Assembly (NCBI RefSeq): GCF_902712875.1
Contig: NZ_LR743509.1
Location: 434,001-498,000, forward strand
Direction of reading: 5' to 3'
DNA from: Hyphomicrobium sp. ghe19
GTDB taxonomy: Bacteria > Pseudomonadota > Alphaproteobacteria > Rhizobiales > Hyphomicrobiaceae
Length of the DNA: 64,000 bases
The notes beneath the pieces were generated by a model. That model was not told the DNA's origin. It saw nothing but the letters and a program-made list of their open reading frames with translations, and searched no databases. Position 1 is the stretch's first letter; each line of letters begins with the position of its first letter. Positions 34,938-43,562 of this stretch are shown here, one piece after another. A program made the translations under genes and the position numbers.

Positions 34938-36230
34938 ATGGATCGGATCAAAATCGTCGGCGGGAAGCCGCTTCGCGGTAGCATTCCGATTTCAGGCGCC
35001 AAGAACGCGGCACTGCCCCTGTTGATCGCGAGCCTTCTGACCGAAGACCGCCTGACGCTCAAGAACGTCCCCAATCTTGCAGACGTCAATTTGCTGGTTC
35101 GCATCCTGCGGAATCATGGCGTCGATCTCGCGGTCGACGGCAAGCGGCCTGGCCCGACCACTCATCTCGGCGACACTATTCATCTCACGGCGCGCGATAT
35201 CGTCGACACGACGGCTCCCTACGAAATGGTTTCGCGCATGCGCGCGAGTTTCTGGGTGCTTGGACCGCTCGTCGCGCGGATGCGCGAAGCGCGCGTGTCG
35301 CTGCCGGGCGGCTGCGCGATCGGCACGAGGCCGGTCGACCTGCATCTGATGGGGCTCAAGGCGCTGGGTGCGGAAATCGACATCGACGCCGGATACGTCA
35401 TCGCGCGGGCGCCGAAGGGGCTGCACGGAGCGCGTATCGTGTTTCCGAAGGTGTCGGTCGGTGCCACGCACAACGTTCTTTTGGCGGCCGCGTTGGCCAA
35501 AGGCGAGACCGTTATCGAAAATGCGGCGCGGGAGCCTGAAATCGGGGACGTCGCCCTCTGCCTCAGCAAGATGGGTGCGAAGGTCGAAGGGATCGGCACG
35601 TCGGTGCTTCGGATCCAGGGGCGCGATCGTCTTGAAGGCGCAGTTCATACGGTGTTGCCGGATCGTATCGAGACCGGCACATTCGCGATGGCGGTTGCCG
35701 CGACGGGCGGGGACGTGACGCTCGAGGGTGCGCGTCTCGGCGATCTCAAGGCTGCGCTCGAAATTCTCGCGAATACCGGGACATCGATCCAGGAGACCGA
35801 AACGGGCGTTCGCGTTTCTCGAAACGGCGGCGGCATTGCTCCGGTATCGGTCGAGACGGAGCCGTTTCCAGGATTCCCGACCGATCTGCAGGCGCAGCTC
35901 ATGGCGCTTCTCACGCGGGCGTCGGGTACGAGCGTCATTCGCGAAACGATCTTCGAGAACCGTTTCATGCATGTGCAGGAACTCGTCCGTCTCGGTGCGG
36001 ACATCCAGCTGCACGGCGACACCGCGACGATCACGGGGGTCAAAACGCTCAAGGGCGCGCCCGTCATGGCGACGGACCTCCGCGCTTCCGTTTCGCTCGT
36101 CATCGCCGGGCTTACCGGAGAGGGCGAAACGGTGATCAACCGTGTTTACCATCTCGACAGAGGCTTCGAGCAGCTCGAGCGGAAGCTCAGTGCCTGCGGC
36201 GCGGACATCGAGCGCCTCGCCAGCAGCTGA
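34938..36230 (+). CDS. murA: UDP-N-acetylglucosamine 1-carboxyvinyltransferase
   Basis: First committed step of peptidoglycan synthesis, transfer of enolpyruvate to UDP-GlcNAc; 430 aa. Opening [21 protein letters not shown] with the active-site Lys-Asn pair; fosfomycin-target cysteine in [16 protein letters not shown] is Cys126; [18 protein letters not shown] and [17 protein letters not shown] follow. ATG 34938 is right for the family; the frame extends 52 codons upstream without homology. Confidence 0.97.
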   Translation: MDRIKIVGGKPLRGSIPISGAKNAALPLLIASLLTEDRLTLKNVPNLADVNLLVRILRNHGVDLAVDGKRPGPTTHLGDTIHLTARDIVDTTAPYEMVSRMRASFWVLGPLVARMREARVSLPGGCAIGTRPVDLHLMGLKALGAEIDIDAGYVIARAPKGLHGARIVFPKVSVGATHNVLLAAALAKGETVIENAAREPEIGDVALCLSKMGAKVEGIGTSVLRIQGRDRLEGAVHTVLPDRIETGTFAMAVAATGGDVTLEGARLGDLKAALEILANTGTSIQETETGVRVSRNGGGIAPVSVETEPFPGFPTDLQAQLMALLTRASGTSVIRETIFENRFMHVQELVRLGADIQLHGDTATITGVKTLKGAPVMATDLRASVSLVIAGLTGEGETVINRVYHLDRGFEQLERKLSACGADIERLASS

Positions 36231-36337
36231 TGCGCTTGCTCTTGCGTTGCAGCTTTCGGCACGCCTTTGTAACACTCTGCGATCATAGCCACTGATCCAA
36301 GCCATTTGGGGCCGCACAGCGGAGACCTTCGATACTG

Positions 36338-36811
36338 ATGCCGGACCTCAAGCTCATCGCCTTCGATACGGACGATCTCGGCGTCATTTCCGCTCAGTTG
36401 CAGGACGCCGTTTTGCGTGTCGGTGATATGAAATATTTGCCGAAGCAGAAGCGTTTCGTCGGCATAGCCAACCGGTTCGATTGGCAGAAGTTTGCGGAGG
36501 ATGCGCAAGCATCCAAAACCAGGATCGCACCCGAGTACGAGCGCCGCCGGTGCGCCGTCCGGTTCGAGCGCGTCAACGCCGTGAAAGTGCACGGATTTGA
36601 CCTTCACGACAAAAGGGCGGCGTTGGCGCTGCTCGCCATGACATACGAACCGACGGCCGGCTCAGATTCGCCCGAAGGCGATGTCACGTTGACATTTTCC
36701 GGCGGTGCGGCCATTCGGCTGGGCGTCGAGTGTATCGAGATCGAGTTGAAGGACCTCGGGGCAGCCTGGACAACCAAGCGCCCGCCGGAGCATCCCGAGG
36801 ACGCAAGCTGA
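36338..36811 (+). CDS. DUF2948 family protein
   Basis: 157 aa soluble protein of unknown function, matching my memory of the DUF2948 family found between murA and hisD in Alphaproteobacteria. Sequence: LKLIAFDTDDLGVISAQLQDAVL at the start, RFVGIANRFDW, RRRCAVRFERVNAVKVHGFDL and a C-terminal TFSGGAAIRLGVECIEIELKDLG. No signal peptide. Followed by hisD after 36 bases. Confidence 0.85.
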   Translation: MPDLKLIAFDTDDLGVISAQLQDAVLRVGDMKYLPKQKRFVGIANRFDWQKFAEDAQASKTRIAPEYERRRCAVRFERVNAVKVHGFDLHDKRAALALLAMTYEPTAGSDSPEGDVTLTFSGGAAIRLGVECIEIELKDLGAAWTTKRPPEHPEDAS

Positions 36812-36847
36812 TTTCGCTCGACCGCTTGCCTTAAGGAACGATGCCCG

Positions 36848-38146
36848 ATGCCTGTACGGCTCAATAGCAACGACAAGGATTTCGAGGCTCACTTCGTGGA
36901 GCTTCTCGGGCTGAAGCGCGAAGTCTCGGCCGACGTCGACAACGCGGTTCGCGCAATCATCGATGATGTCCGGGCGCGCGGCGACGCCGCGCTCGTTGAT
37001 CTCTCTCTCAAATTCGACAGGCTCGATCTTCGCAAAACCGGTATCGCGGTGACGGCCGCTGAGGTCGAAGCGGCCTATGCCGCGTGCTCGAAAGAAACGC
37101 TCGATGCGTTGAACTTCGCACGCGACCGCATTGCCGATCATCATAAGCGCCAGCTTCCATCGGATGATCGCTACACAGACGCGGCCGGCGTCGAACTCGG
37201 TCACCGCTGGACGGCCGTCGAATCCGTCGGGCTTTACGTTCCGGGCGGACTTGCATCTTATCCGAGCTCCGTTCTGATGAATGCCGTGCCGGCGCAGGTC
37301 GCGGGCGTTCCGCGCATCGTCATGGTCGTGCCGTCGCCGAGCGGCGAACTCAATCCGCTTGTTCTGGCGGCTGCGAAAATTTCGGGCGTATCGGAGATCT
37401 ACCGCGTCGGCGGCGCGCAAGCTGTTGCAGCGCTCGCTTACGGTACGGAGACGATACGGCCAGTCGTCAAGATCGTCGGGCCGGGCAATGCGTGGGTCGC
37501 GGCGGCGAAGCGGCAGGTGTTCGGCACGGTCGGCATCGATTCGATCGCAGGTCCGTCCGAAGTTCTCGTGATTGCGGACAAGAACAACGATCCGGAGTGG
37601 ATCGCTTCGGATCTTCTTGCGCAGGCCGAGCACGACACGGCAGCTCAGTCGATTTTGATGACGGACGACGAGGCGTTCGCCGAGGCGGTCGAGGCGGCTG
37701 TTCGCCGCCAACTCGGGACGCTGCCGCGCGGAAATATCGCGGGCGAAAGCTGGAACACGTTTGGCGCCACGATCATTTTAGGATCGCTCGGGGAGGCCGT
37801 TCCTTTGGCTGACCGTATCGCGGCCGAGCATTTGGAAATCGCGACGGCGGATGCGGAAGATCTCGCGATGCGCATTCGAAACGCCGGGGCAATTTTCATT
37901 GGCAGCGTGACGCCTGAGGTTATCGGCGATTATGTTTCCGGTTCCAATCACGTTCTTCCGACAGCGCGCAGTGCGCGTTTCTCGTCGGGCCTTGGAGTTT
38001 TGGACTTCATGAAGCGAACATCGATCCTGAAGCTCGATCGCGCCGCTCTCGAGAAAATCGGGCCTGCCGCCATGACGCTCGCTCGCGCCGAAGGGTTGGA
38101 AGGCCACCGCCGCTCTGTCGAAATCCGGCTCGAAAAGGCAGGCTGA
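36848..38146 (+). CDS. hisD: Histidinol dehydrogenase
   Basis: Last two steps of histidine synthesis (L-histidinol to L-histidine, NAD and zinc dependent); 432 aa. Family blocks visible: ESVGLYVPGGLASYPSSVLM, VGGAQAVAALAYGTETI, VKIVGPGNAWVAAAK, DSIAGPSEVLV, LLAQAEHDT (zinc region Gln and His), and ADRIAAEHLEI with the catalytic Glu-His. ATG 36848. The next gene starts 6 bases after its stop. Confidence 0.97.
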   Translation: MPVRLNSNDKDFEAHFVELLGLKREVSADVDNAVRAIIDDVRARGDAALVDLSLKFDRLDLRKTGIAVTAAEVEAAYAACSKETLDALNFARDRIADHHKRQLPSDDRYTDAAGVELGHRWTAVESVGLYVPGGLASYPSSVLMNAVPAQVAGVPRIVMVVPSPSGELNPLVLAAAKISGVSEIYRVGGAQAVAALAYGTETIRPVVKIVGPGNAWVAAAKRQVFGTVGIDSIAGPSEVLVIADKNNDPEWIASDLLAQAEHDTAAQSILMTDDEAFAEAVEAAVRRQLGTLPRGNIAGESWNTFGATIILGSLGEAVPLADRIAAEHLEIATADAEDLAMRIRNAGAIFIGSVTPEVIGDYVSGSNHVLPTARSARFSSGLGVLDFMKRTSILKLDRAALEKIGPAAMTLARAEGLEGHRRSVEIRLEKAG

Positions 38147-38152
38147 TTTTTG

Positions 38153-38650
38153 ATGGATCAAACGGTCGCCGCTCAAGAGAAAAGCCGGGATCGCCTTGTC
38201 GACATTACGCTCGATGCGAAATCGCTCGGGCGGGCCAACTCGAATATCGAGCACGAGCGGGAAGTCGCGATCTTCGACATTCTCGACGGTAACGCCTTTC
38301 GCATCGATGGCATCGATGCGGGCCCATACAAACTCCATCTCTCGCTTGCGGACGACCGGCTTTCGATGGCGATCAGTCCTTCGGGAGAAGCGGAGACCGT
38401 AGAGCACACGCTTGCGCTGACGCCGCTGAAGCGCATCGTCAAAGATTACTTCATGATCTGCGAGTCCTACTATGAGGCCGTCAGAACTGCGCCTCCCGCT
38501 CGCATTCAGGCCATCGACGTCAGCCGACGGGCGCTTCACGACGAGGGCAGCGCATTGCTCAAGGAAAAGCTGCTGCCGCGGATCATCGTCGATGACGACA
38601 CCGCGCGCCGGCTCTTTACACTCGTGTGCTCGCTGCACTGGAAGGGCTGA
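38153..38650 (+). CDS. UPF0262 family protein
   Basis: 165 aa cytoplasmic protein of the uncharacterised UPF0262 family that follows hisD throughout Hyphomicrobiales. Typical blocks: LVDITLDAKSLGRANSNIEHER, EVAIFDILDGN and LTPLKRIVKDYFMICESYYEA. Start is ATG 38153; a TTG directly before it is also in frame. Its last 35 bases overlap the 3' end of the convergent cyclase gene. Confidence 0.88.
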   Translation: MDQTVAAQEKSRDRLVDITLDAKSLGRANSNIEHEREVAIFDILDGNAFRIDGIDAGPYKLHLSLADDRLSMAISPSGEAETVEHTLALTPLKRIVKDYFMICESYYEAVRTAPPARIQAIDVSRRALHDEGSALLKEKLLPRIIVDDDTARRLFTLVCSLHWKG

Positions 38651-39938
38651 CGTCCGCGTCCTTGCGGCCGAGCAAGAACCAGGACTCCTGCGGTCCCACA
38701 CCTTTTATCTCGATGAGGCCGCGCGGTTCGATCGAGAACGCATCGCGGATCGCCGCGCAACACGACGGGCAGATGACGATGCGGCCGGGGACGCTCGATT
38801 GTTCGAGACGGCTCGCGAGATTGACCGGATCACCCCAGACGTCATAGCTGAATTTATTCTTGCCGATGATGCCCGCCATCATCGGGCCGCTTGCCATGCC
38901 GACCCGGACATTGAGCGGAAGGTTTTCGGCGGCGCTGACTTCCTGCACGACTGCGACCAGATCGAGCGCCATCGCGGCCAATGCGTGCGCGTGGTCTTTG
39001 CGCATGAGCGGGACGCCGGACGCGACCATGTAGGCGTCGCCAATCGTTTTGATCTTCTCGACGCCGTGGCGCTCGGCCAGCTCGTCGAATGCGCTGACAA
39101 GCTTGTTCAATAGTGCCACGGTCTTTTCCGGTCCAAGTCCGCGGGCCATGCTTACGAAGCCGGTGATGTCTGCAAACAGAACGGAGGCTTCGGAAAATCC
39201 ATCGGCAATGGTCTCGCCCGGCGACGCTTTGAGGCGCTCGACGACGCTGTCGGGCAGGACGTTGCGAAGTACTGATTCCGTTTCGGCTTTCGCGCGTTCG
39301 AACAGGCTGAAGGCGTAGTACACGCAGGCCGCGATGAGGCCGAATGTCGTGACCGCACCCTGGACGTAGAGGGAGCTTATGATCTTTTCGTCCGGCTTGA
39401 GCTGGGCGGCTTCCATCGGGAACTGAAACCAGGCGATCAAATGCAGGATGAGCGCGGCGAAGACGATGGCGACGACGAGCCAGAAGCGCCGCGCTTCGAA
39501 AATGACGAAGGGTGCCGCTGCCGCCACGACATATTGCAACGGCGCGCCCCCGAGGCGTCCGAAGAAAAATGTGAAGCCGATGAGCGCGACGAATTCCGCG
39601 ACCACCAGGAGAAGGCCTCCGGCAAGCTCGTTGATCCGGTGCATGAAAGGAACGAGCGAGACGATGAACGCGAGCGCGAGGTTGATATAGACGACGGGCA
39701 TCATCTCCTTGTTGCCCGATGCCCAAAGCTGCATGGCGTAGATAAAGGTCGTTGCCACGACGAGGGACGAGAAGACGTTGACGATCTTCAGCCGCCGCTG
39801 AATATCCGGCGGGTAGCCATGTATGCCGAAGCTCGCTATGCGGCGGACGAAGGAACGGACAATTCCAAACGCTCCAAGCACCGGCGCGGGCAGGATCGCC
39901 AGTCGTGCTCGCCGTTGTTGCCGATCCATGATCGTCAT
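38616..39938 (-). CDS. Membrane-bound class III adenylate cyclase
   Basis: Makes cyclic nucleotide from NTP; 440 aa. Residues 50-210 hold six hydrophobic helices; the cytoplasmic cyclase domain spans about 250-425. Metal-binding aspartates are in FADITGF (Asp257) and IGDAYM (Asp301); base-specifying Lys297 and Asp366 (YDVWGD) fit ATP rather than GTP; VNLASRLEQ supplies Asn373 and Arg377 for the transition state. All catalytic positions are intact. It starts 32 bases after a crp-family gene on the same strand (probable operon). ATG 39938; ATG 39929 is an alternative. The 3' end overlaps the UPF0262 gene. Confidence 0.9.
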   Translation of the reverse strand: MTIMDRQQRRARLAILPAPVLGAFGIVRSFVRRIASFGIHGYPPDIQRRLKIVNVFSSLVVATTFIYAMQLWASGNKEMMPVVYINLALAFIVSLVPFMHRINELAGGLLLVVAEFVALIGFTFFFGRLGGAPLQYVVAAAAPFVIFEARRFWLVVAIVFAALILHLIAWFQFPMEAAQLKPDEKIISSLYVQGAVTTFGLIAACVYYAFSLFERAKAETESVLRNVLPDSVVERLKASPGETIADGFSEASVLFADITGFVSMARGLGPEKTVALLNKLVSAFDELAERHGVEKIKTIGDAYMVASGVPLMRKDHAHALAAMALDLVAVVQEVSAAENLPLNVRVGMASGPMMAGIIGKNKFSYDVWGDPVNLASRLEQSSVPGRIVICPSCCAAIRDAFSIEPRGLIEIKGVGPQESWFLLGRKDADVSPSSAASTRV

Positions 39939-39970
39939 GCGCGTGGCCCCGCGAATGGGTGCAAGGGCGG

Positions 39971-40687
39971 CTATTCCTTTTCGTCGAGCCGCCCAATGCC
40001 GCTCAACGCCGCGATATCACACACGACCTGCTGACCCCGACGCTCTATCGCGCCCTCGGATTCGAGTAACCCCAAAGCCGCGTTGACCTTTGGGCGGCTC
40101 GCCCCGACAAGAAGAGCAAGTTCACTTTGCGAAATCGGAAGGGGAAGGGAGATCTTCTCGGCTTTGCTGGCCGGATCTTTCTGGCGCACGGCGGCGAGGA
40201 AGAACCGTGCGAGCCGCGCTTCGATCGGATGCAAAGCGATGGCTTCGAGCTGTTCATCGGCGTCGCGTAGCCGGCCGGCGAGAAAGCGCACGGCAGCTTC
40301 ACCGACGGCTGGGCGCGTTCCGAGCAAACGGAGAAATGCTGTTTTCGAGAGCATCAGCGTCTCGACTTTGTTGACGGCCGTCGCGTCCGCCGATCGCGGC
40401 CTTCCGTCGAAGACCGCCAGTTCTCCAAAAATCGAAGGGGCCTCGACGTGGGCGAACGAAAGTTCACGTCCGTCAGCGGTCAGGACCGACAGCCGGACCC
40501 GGCCCTTCGTGACGATGTGAAGCTCAGAGCCCGCCTGGCCGCGCGAGAAAATGATCTGGCCTGGCTCGAAGGCTGCGTCCCGCAATTCGAGGGCGACAGC
40601 CTTGCGGCTCGGTTCATCGAGGGCGCCGAAAAGCGGCGTTCGAGCAAGGAGGTCCGCAGGGTCTGGTCTCAGAGCCATTGCCGCCAT
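39971..40687 (-). CDS. Crp/Fnr family transcriptional regulator
   Basis: 238 aa. The N-terminal cNMP-binding domain has the phosphate cassette FGELAVFDGRPRSADA (Glu, Arg and Ser that hold cAMP in E. coli Crp are all present; near residues 88-103 counted from a TTG one codon upstream). No N-terminal Fe-S cysteines of Fnr type. The C-terminal HTH_Crp domain includes PISQSELALLVGASRPKVNAALG-type helices (recognition helix around GASRPKVN) and IERRGQQVVCD. ATG 40687 chosen; ATG 40678 is possible. It is upstream of an adenylate cyclase gene, so cAMP is the expected ligand. Confidence 0.9.
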   Translation of the reverse strand: MAAMALRPDPADLLARTPLFGALDEPSRKAVALELRDAAFEPGQIIFSRGQAGSELHIVTKGRVRLSVLTADGRELSFAHVEAPSIFGELAVFDGRPRSADATAVNKVETLMLSKTAFLRLLGTRPAVGEAAVRFLAGRLRDADEQLEAIALHPIEARLARFFLAAVRQKDPASKAEKISLPLPISQSELALLVGASRPKVNAALGLLESEGAIERRGQQVVCDIAALSGIGRLDEKE

Positions 40688-40921
40688 CAATTTTGTTAAA
40701 GAATGCGCTATTCATGCCCTGTTTTGTTCTCAACCGCAACGCAGGCGGACTTGCTAAGGGTGGAATGCCTGCGCCATTGTCGCAAAAGGGCTGCGCCGCC
40801 TCACTTTAATCTTCCCGTGGTTACGATCATGATATCGAGTCTTATGAGCAGCTTCCTTCCCTCCTTTGCACGCTCCGAAGCCCCCGGCCGCGAGACGTTG
40901 CGCCGTTCGCTGGCGCGCGAG

Positions 40922-41578
40922 ATGGCGTCGTCCAAAACGGAAATCGAGCGTCCGCAGCTTGTTCTGGCAAGCGCCAGCCCCCGGCGGGTGACGCTCCTGG
41001 CACAGGTCGGCGTGACGCCGGATGCCTTGCGGCCCGCTTCCATCGACGAAACGCCGAAGCGGGGCGAGATGCCGCGAGCGCTCGTTTCGAGGCTTGCGCG
41101 GGCGAAGGCGGAGGTTGCGCGGGATCAAATCGCCAATGACCGGGATCTCGCCGGGGCCTACATCCTCGCGGCCGATACGGTCGTTGCGATGGGGCGCAAG
41201 GTGATGATGAAGCCGACGCACATCGAGGAGGCGATGGCGTCGCTACAACTTCTGTCGGGGCGAACCCACAAGGTCCAGACCTGTATTTGTCTGATCACTC
41301 CCGACGACAGGGTTCGCATGAAGATCGTCGATACACGGGTGAGGTTCCGCTATATCAACCGCTCAGAGCTCGAATCCTATATCGCCTCCCGCGAATGGCG
41401 CGGCAAAGCTGGAGGCTACGCCATTCAGGGGCTTGCCGGCTGTTTCGTGCAGCGGCTCATCGGCTCATACACGAATGTCGTCGGGTTGCCGCTGACCGAG
41501 GTCGTCAGCCTCCTCAACTCGGAAAAATTTCCGATCCAGTACAATTGGCTGAAATACGCCGAAGTCGATCGCGATTGA
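40922..41578 (+). CDS. maf: Maf family nucleotide pyrophosphatase
   Basis: 218 aa, Maf/YceF-type hydrolase of non-canonical or modified nucleoside triphosphates. Motifs: LVLASASPRRVTLLAQVG, the catalytic AADTVVAMG, LLSGRTHKVQT, and GKAGGYAIQGLAGCFV with GSYTNVVGLPL. ATG 40922 gives the family length; in-frame starts at 40838, 40829 and 40703 would add 28 to 73 residues. The exact start is therefore uncertain. yacG begins 7 bases after its stop. Confidence 0.9.
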   Translation: MASSKTEIERPQLVLASASPRRVTLLAQVGVTPDALRPASIDETPKRGEMPRALVSRLARAKAEVARDQIANDRDLAGAYILAADTVVAMGRKVMMKPTHIEEAMASLQLLSGRTHKVQTCICLITPDDRVRMKIVDTRVRFRYINRSELESYIASREWRGKAGGYAIQGLAGCFVQRLIGSYTNVVGLPLTEVVSLLNSEKFPIQYNWLKYAEVDRD

Positions 41579-41585
41579 GCGCGCC

Positions 41586-41810
41586 ATGTCAGCGTCCCGC
41601 TCCGCCAGCAAGCCGTTGCGTTGTCCTATTTGCGGGAAGGAGGCGGTTGACGCCTATCGCCCGTTCTGCTCGAAGCGCTGCGCCGACATCGACCTCGCGA
41701 AGTGGTTCAGCGGCAGTTACGCGATCGGTGGCAGGGAAGAAGACGAGGGCGACGGTCCGGCCGCGAAAGATCCGTCCCAGCGACCAAATGGCGAGGACGA
41801 AGAAGACTGA
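41586..41810 (+). CDS. yacG: DNA gyrase inhibitor YacG
   Basis: 74 aa zinc-binding protein of the YacG family (in E. coli it binds GyrB). Four zinc cysteines are visible as CPICGKEA and PFCSKRCADIDLAKWFSG. The C-terminal half is acidic and variable (GREEDEGDGPAAKD). Located directly after maf and before tRNA-Phe, the usual order. Confidence 0.92.
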   Translation: MSASRSASKPLRCPICGKEAVDAYRPFCSKRCADIDLAKWFSGSYAIGGREEDEGDGPAAKDPSQRPNGEDEED

Positions 41811-41831
41811 AAACATGTCGTATCGAGGTGC

Positions 41832-41860
41832 TTGCATCCTGCGGATCACGCCCCTATAAG
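41832..41860 (+). promoter_or_regulatory. Promoter of tRNA-Phe
   Basis: TTGCAT (41832-41837), a 17-base spacer, and TATAAG (41855-41860). The implied start near 41867 lies about 34 bases before the mature tRNA 5' end. Confidence 0.65.
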
Positions 41861-41900
41861 ACCCCTCTACTTCGCACGGGGCTCAGCGCCGCGGAGGCAG

Positions 41901-41976
41901 GCCCAGGTAGCTCAGTTGGTAGAGCATGCGACTGAAAATCGCAGTGTCGCTGGTTCAATTCCGGCCCTGGGCACCA
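41901..41976 (+). tRNA. tRNA-Phe (anticodon GAA)
   Basis: Acceptor GCCCAGG pairs with CCTGGGC; D-arm GCTC-AGTTGGTA-GAGC; anticodon stem TGCGA/TCGCA with loop CTGAAAA (anticodon GAA); T-arm ends CTGG-TTCAATT-CCGG. The CCA end is encoded at 41974-41976. Confidence 0.97.
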
Positions 41977-42094
41977 TAGCCCCACGAGATCAGCCAGACG
42001 TAATGTCGATGCGAGATCGCTGAAGTTTCACCGTCCTGAGAAATGACGATCACACGCAGACTAAGCGCGTGACCGGATCGCTGTCAGGCCGCAG

Positions 42095-42619
42095 TCATTT
42101 CTGCCCATCAGGCGGCGTTACGCCCAACCGCTTCAAACCTTCGGACGCTGCGAAGAGTGTCGGCTCGAGTGCCAACGCGGCGCGAAAATCGGCAATGCTG
42201 GCTTCGCGTTCGCCAAGCATTTCATTGGCCAACGCCCGGTTGAGGAGCGCGGGCGACATGTCGGGCGCAATTTCAAGCGCCCTGGTGAAGTCGGCTTTCG
42301 CCTGCTTCGGTTTCCGCAAGTCGAGGTAAACGTTGCCGCGATTGTAGTATGCGAAATTATTTTCCGAGTCGGCATGTACCGCCGCGGTGAAGTCTGCCAG
42401 CGCTTTTGCCATTTCCTTGCGTTCCGCGCGGGCGATGGCCCGATTCATATAGGCCGTCGAAAGAGCGTCGCTCAGCATCGTGCGCTGGATGACTTCGGTG
42501 CATCCCCGGATTTTCTGGGCCAGATTGGTCGCGTCGTTGCAGTCGGCAGTGGCGTCCGCGCTAGCGTTTATCGACGTTAGGATGAGAATGGTCGTCGCTA
42601 GCTTGAGTACGCGGTTCAC
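42095..42619 (-). CDS. Exported TPR-repeat protein
   Basis: 174 aa from GTG 42619 (AAGG nine bases upstream). The N-terminus is a signal peptide (RVLKLATTILILTSINASA), and the mature part has two cysteines spaced as in small periplasmic proteins (DCNDATNLAQKIRGC), then three TPR motifs, for example NFAYYNRGNVYLDLRKPKQA and SPALLNRALANEMLGEREA. Alternative starts at 42670 and 42790 place extra, charged sequence before the signal peptide. Likely periplasmic scaffold; partner unknown. Confidence 0.75.
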   Translation of the reverse strand: MNRVLKLATTILILTSINASADATADCNDATNLAQKIRGCTEVIQRTMLSDALSTAYMNRAIARAERKEMAKALADFTAAVHADSENNFAYYNRGNVYLDLRKPKQAKADFTRALEIAPDMSPALLNRALANEMLGEREASIADFRAALALEPTLFAASEGLKRLGVTPPDGQK

Positions 42620-43062
42620 CGGGGGATGCCTTGTCGCTTGGGGGTCAGCTACCGAATAGCGACCGAACATTTCGTCGTCGTCAATACTACTTCGCAAGGG
42701 ATCGGACGGTTTCGCGCCAGCTCCGATGTCAAGCCAGTGTCTTCGCAGTGGAATTAAATTTTCATGACCCAGATAGCCGCGCGCCCTCATTCGGCGAACC
42801 AGCGATCAGGCAGCGTTTTCTGAAAGTGGGTAAGGCTTCTTCCTTAGTCCAGATCGCGAGATGGGCAAGTCGCCATTTTTGTTTTGCCGCGAAATTTTCA
42901 GTCGATGCGGTTAGCAACGTGCTGACCTTTGCAACATTAGGTCCGGCAGAAGGCCCTCGTGCAATCTTGCGTATGTCCGACAGACGGCAGCCACATGGAA
43001 AGCGCAATCACCTCTCAAGTCTGGCGCATGCAATTTTGAGATTCTGCCGAAGGAATGAATCG
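42620..43062. other. 443-base spacer with no supported gene
   Basis: Between the divergent TPR gene and a small plus-strand gene. Lower GC than the neighbours. Open frames crossing it have no ribosome binding site or recognisable product. No strong hairpin or repeat was seen; promoters for both flanking genes probably lie here. Confidence 0.5.
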
Positions 43063-43281
43063 ATGGGCATACTTGGATGGATGAGTAAGCGCGCGCCGCA
43101 GGTGCCTGAAGACGCCTCCGAGCCGCGGCCTTCGAATGACGAGCCCCGGCCGTCAAACAAGCGGCCCAAAGTCGACAAAGACGCTGCGGCCGAGCGGGCC
43201 CGCAAAAACAGTCCGTGGCGCTTCGATGACGGGCCGTCCCGGCGCCCTGTCGGCGACACAGTCGGCGAAACGAAAAAATAG
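43063..43281 (+). CDS. Small charged protein of unknown function, 72 aa
   Basis: 72 aa, from ATG 43063 with AAGGA eight bases upstream. Starts MGILGWMSKRAPQ; the middle contains a short internal duplication, EPRPSND followed by EPRPSNK; it then continues with KDAAAERARKNSPWRFDDGP. No hydrophobic segment beyond the first seven residues, and strongly biased to Pro, Arg, Asp. Not recognised. Codon use fits the host. The long plus-strand frame that extends upstream to 42631 is unlikely to be translated. Confidence 0.6.
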   Translation: MGILGWMSKRAPQVPEDASEPRPSNDEPRPSNKRPKVDKDAAAERARKNSPWRFDDGPSRRPVGDTVGETKK

Positions 43282-43460
43282 CGCTGGGATTTCTGGCCGC
43301 TGGTATTTGGGCGGACCTCCACGTAGTGTCGCGCGCAGAACCGGGTGGGGCGCTTCCGCATGCTCTTGCGTTGTCCTTACGAGCCTTTCTTCATGTATCG
43401 CAAGCGGCGTGATCTACATCGACCGAGGCTGCCGGGAGGCGATTTTTCTCGCGCGATGGC

Positions 43461-43475
43461 GGAGCCCTGGGCTCC
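43461..43475. repeat. 15-bp near-perfect palindrome upstream of the ParA-like gene
   Basis: GGAGCCC-T-GGGCTCC, two 7-bp inverted arms around one base, ending 87 bases before the parA-like start. Could be an operator or chance in GC-rich DNA. Confidence 0.4.
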
Positions 43476-43562
43476 GTCTGTTGCAAGCCGCGCCTCCGCC
43501 GGATTGTTTCATATTGAGGCTCCCTTCCGCCCCTTCGTCAGGCGGTCGGCGGATGCCGGTCG

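Noticed and set aside
34992..36317. 441-codon open frame opposite murA
   Set aside because: Entirely antisense to murA; composition shows a codon-bias shadow.
43461..43475. parS site for the ParA-like protein
   Set aside because: Sequence does not resemble the known chromosomal parS consensus and no parB gene is near.
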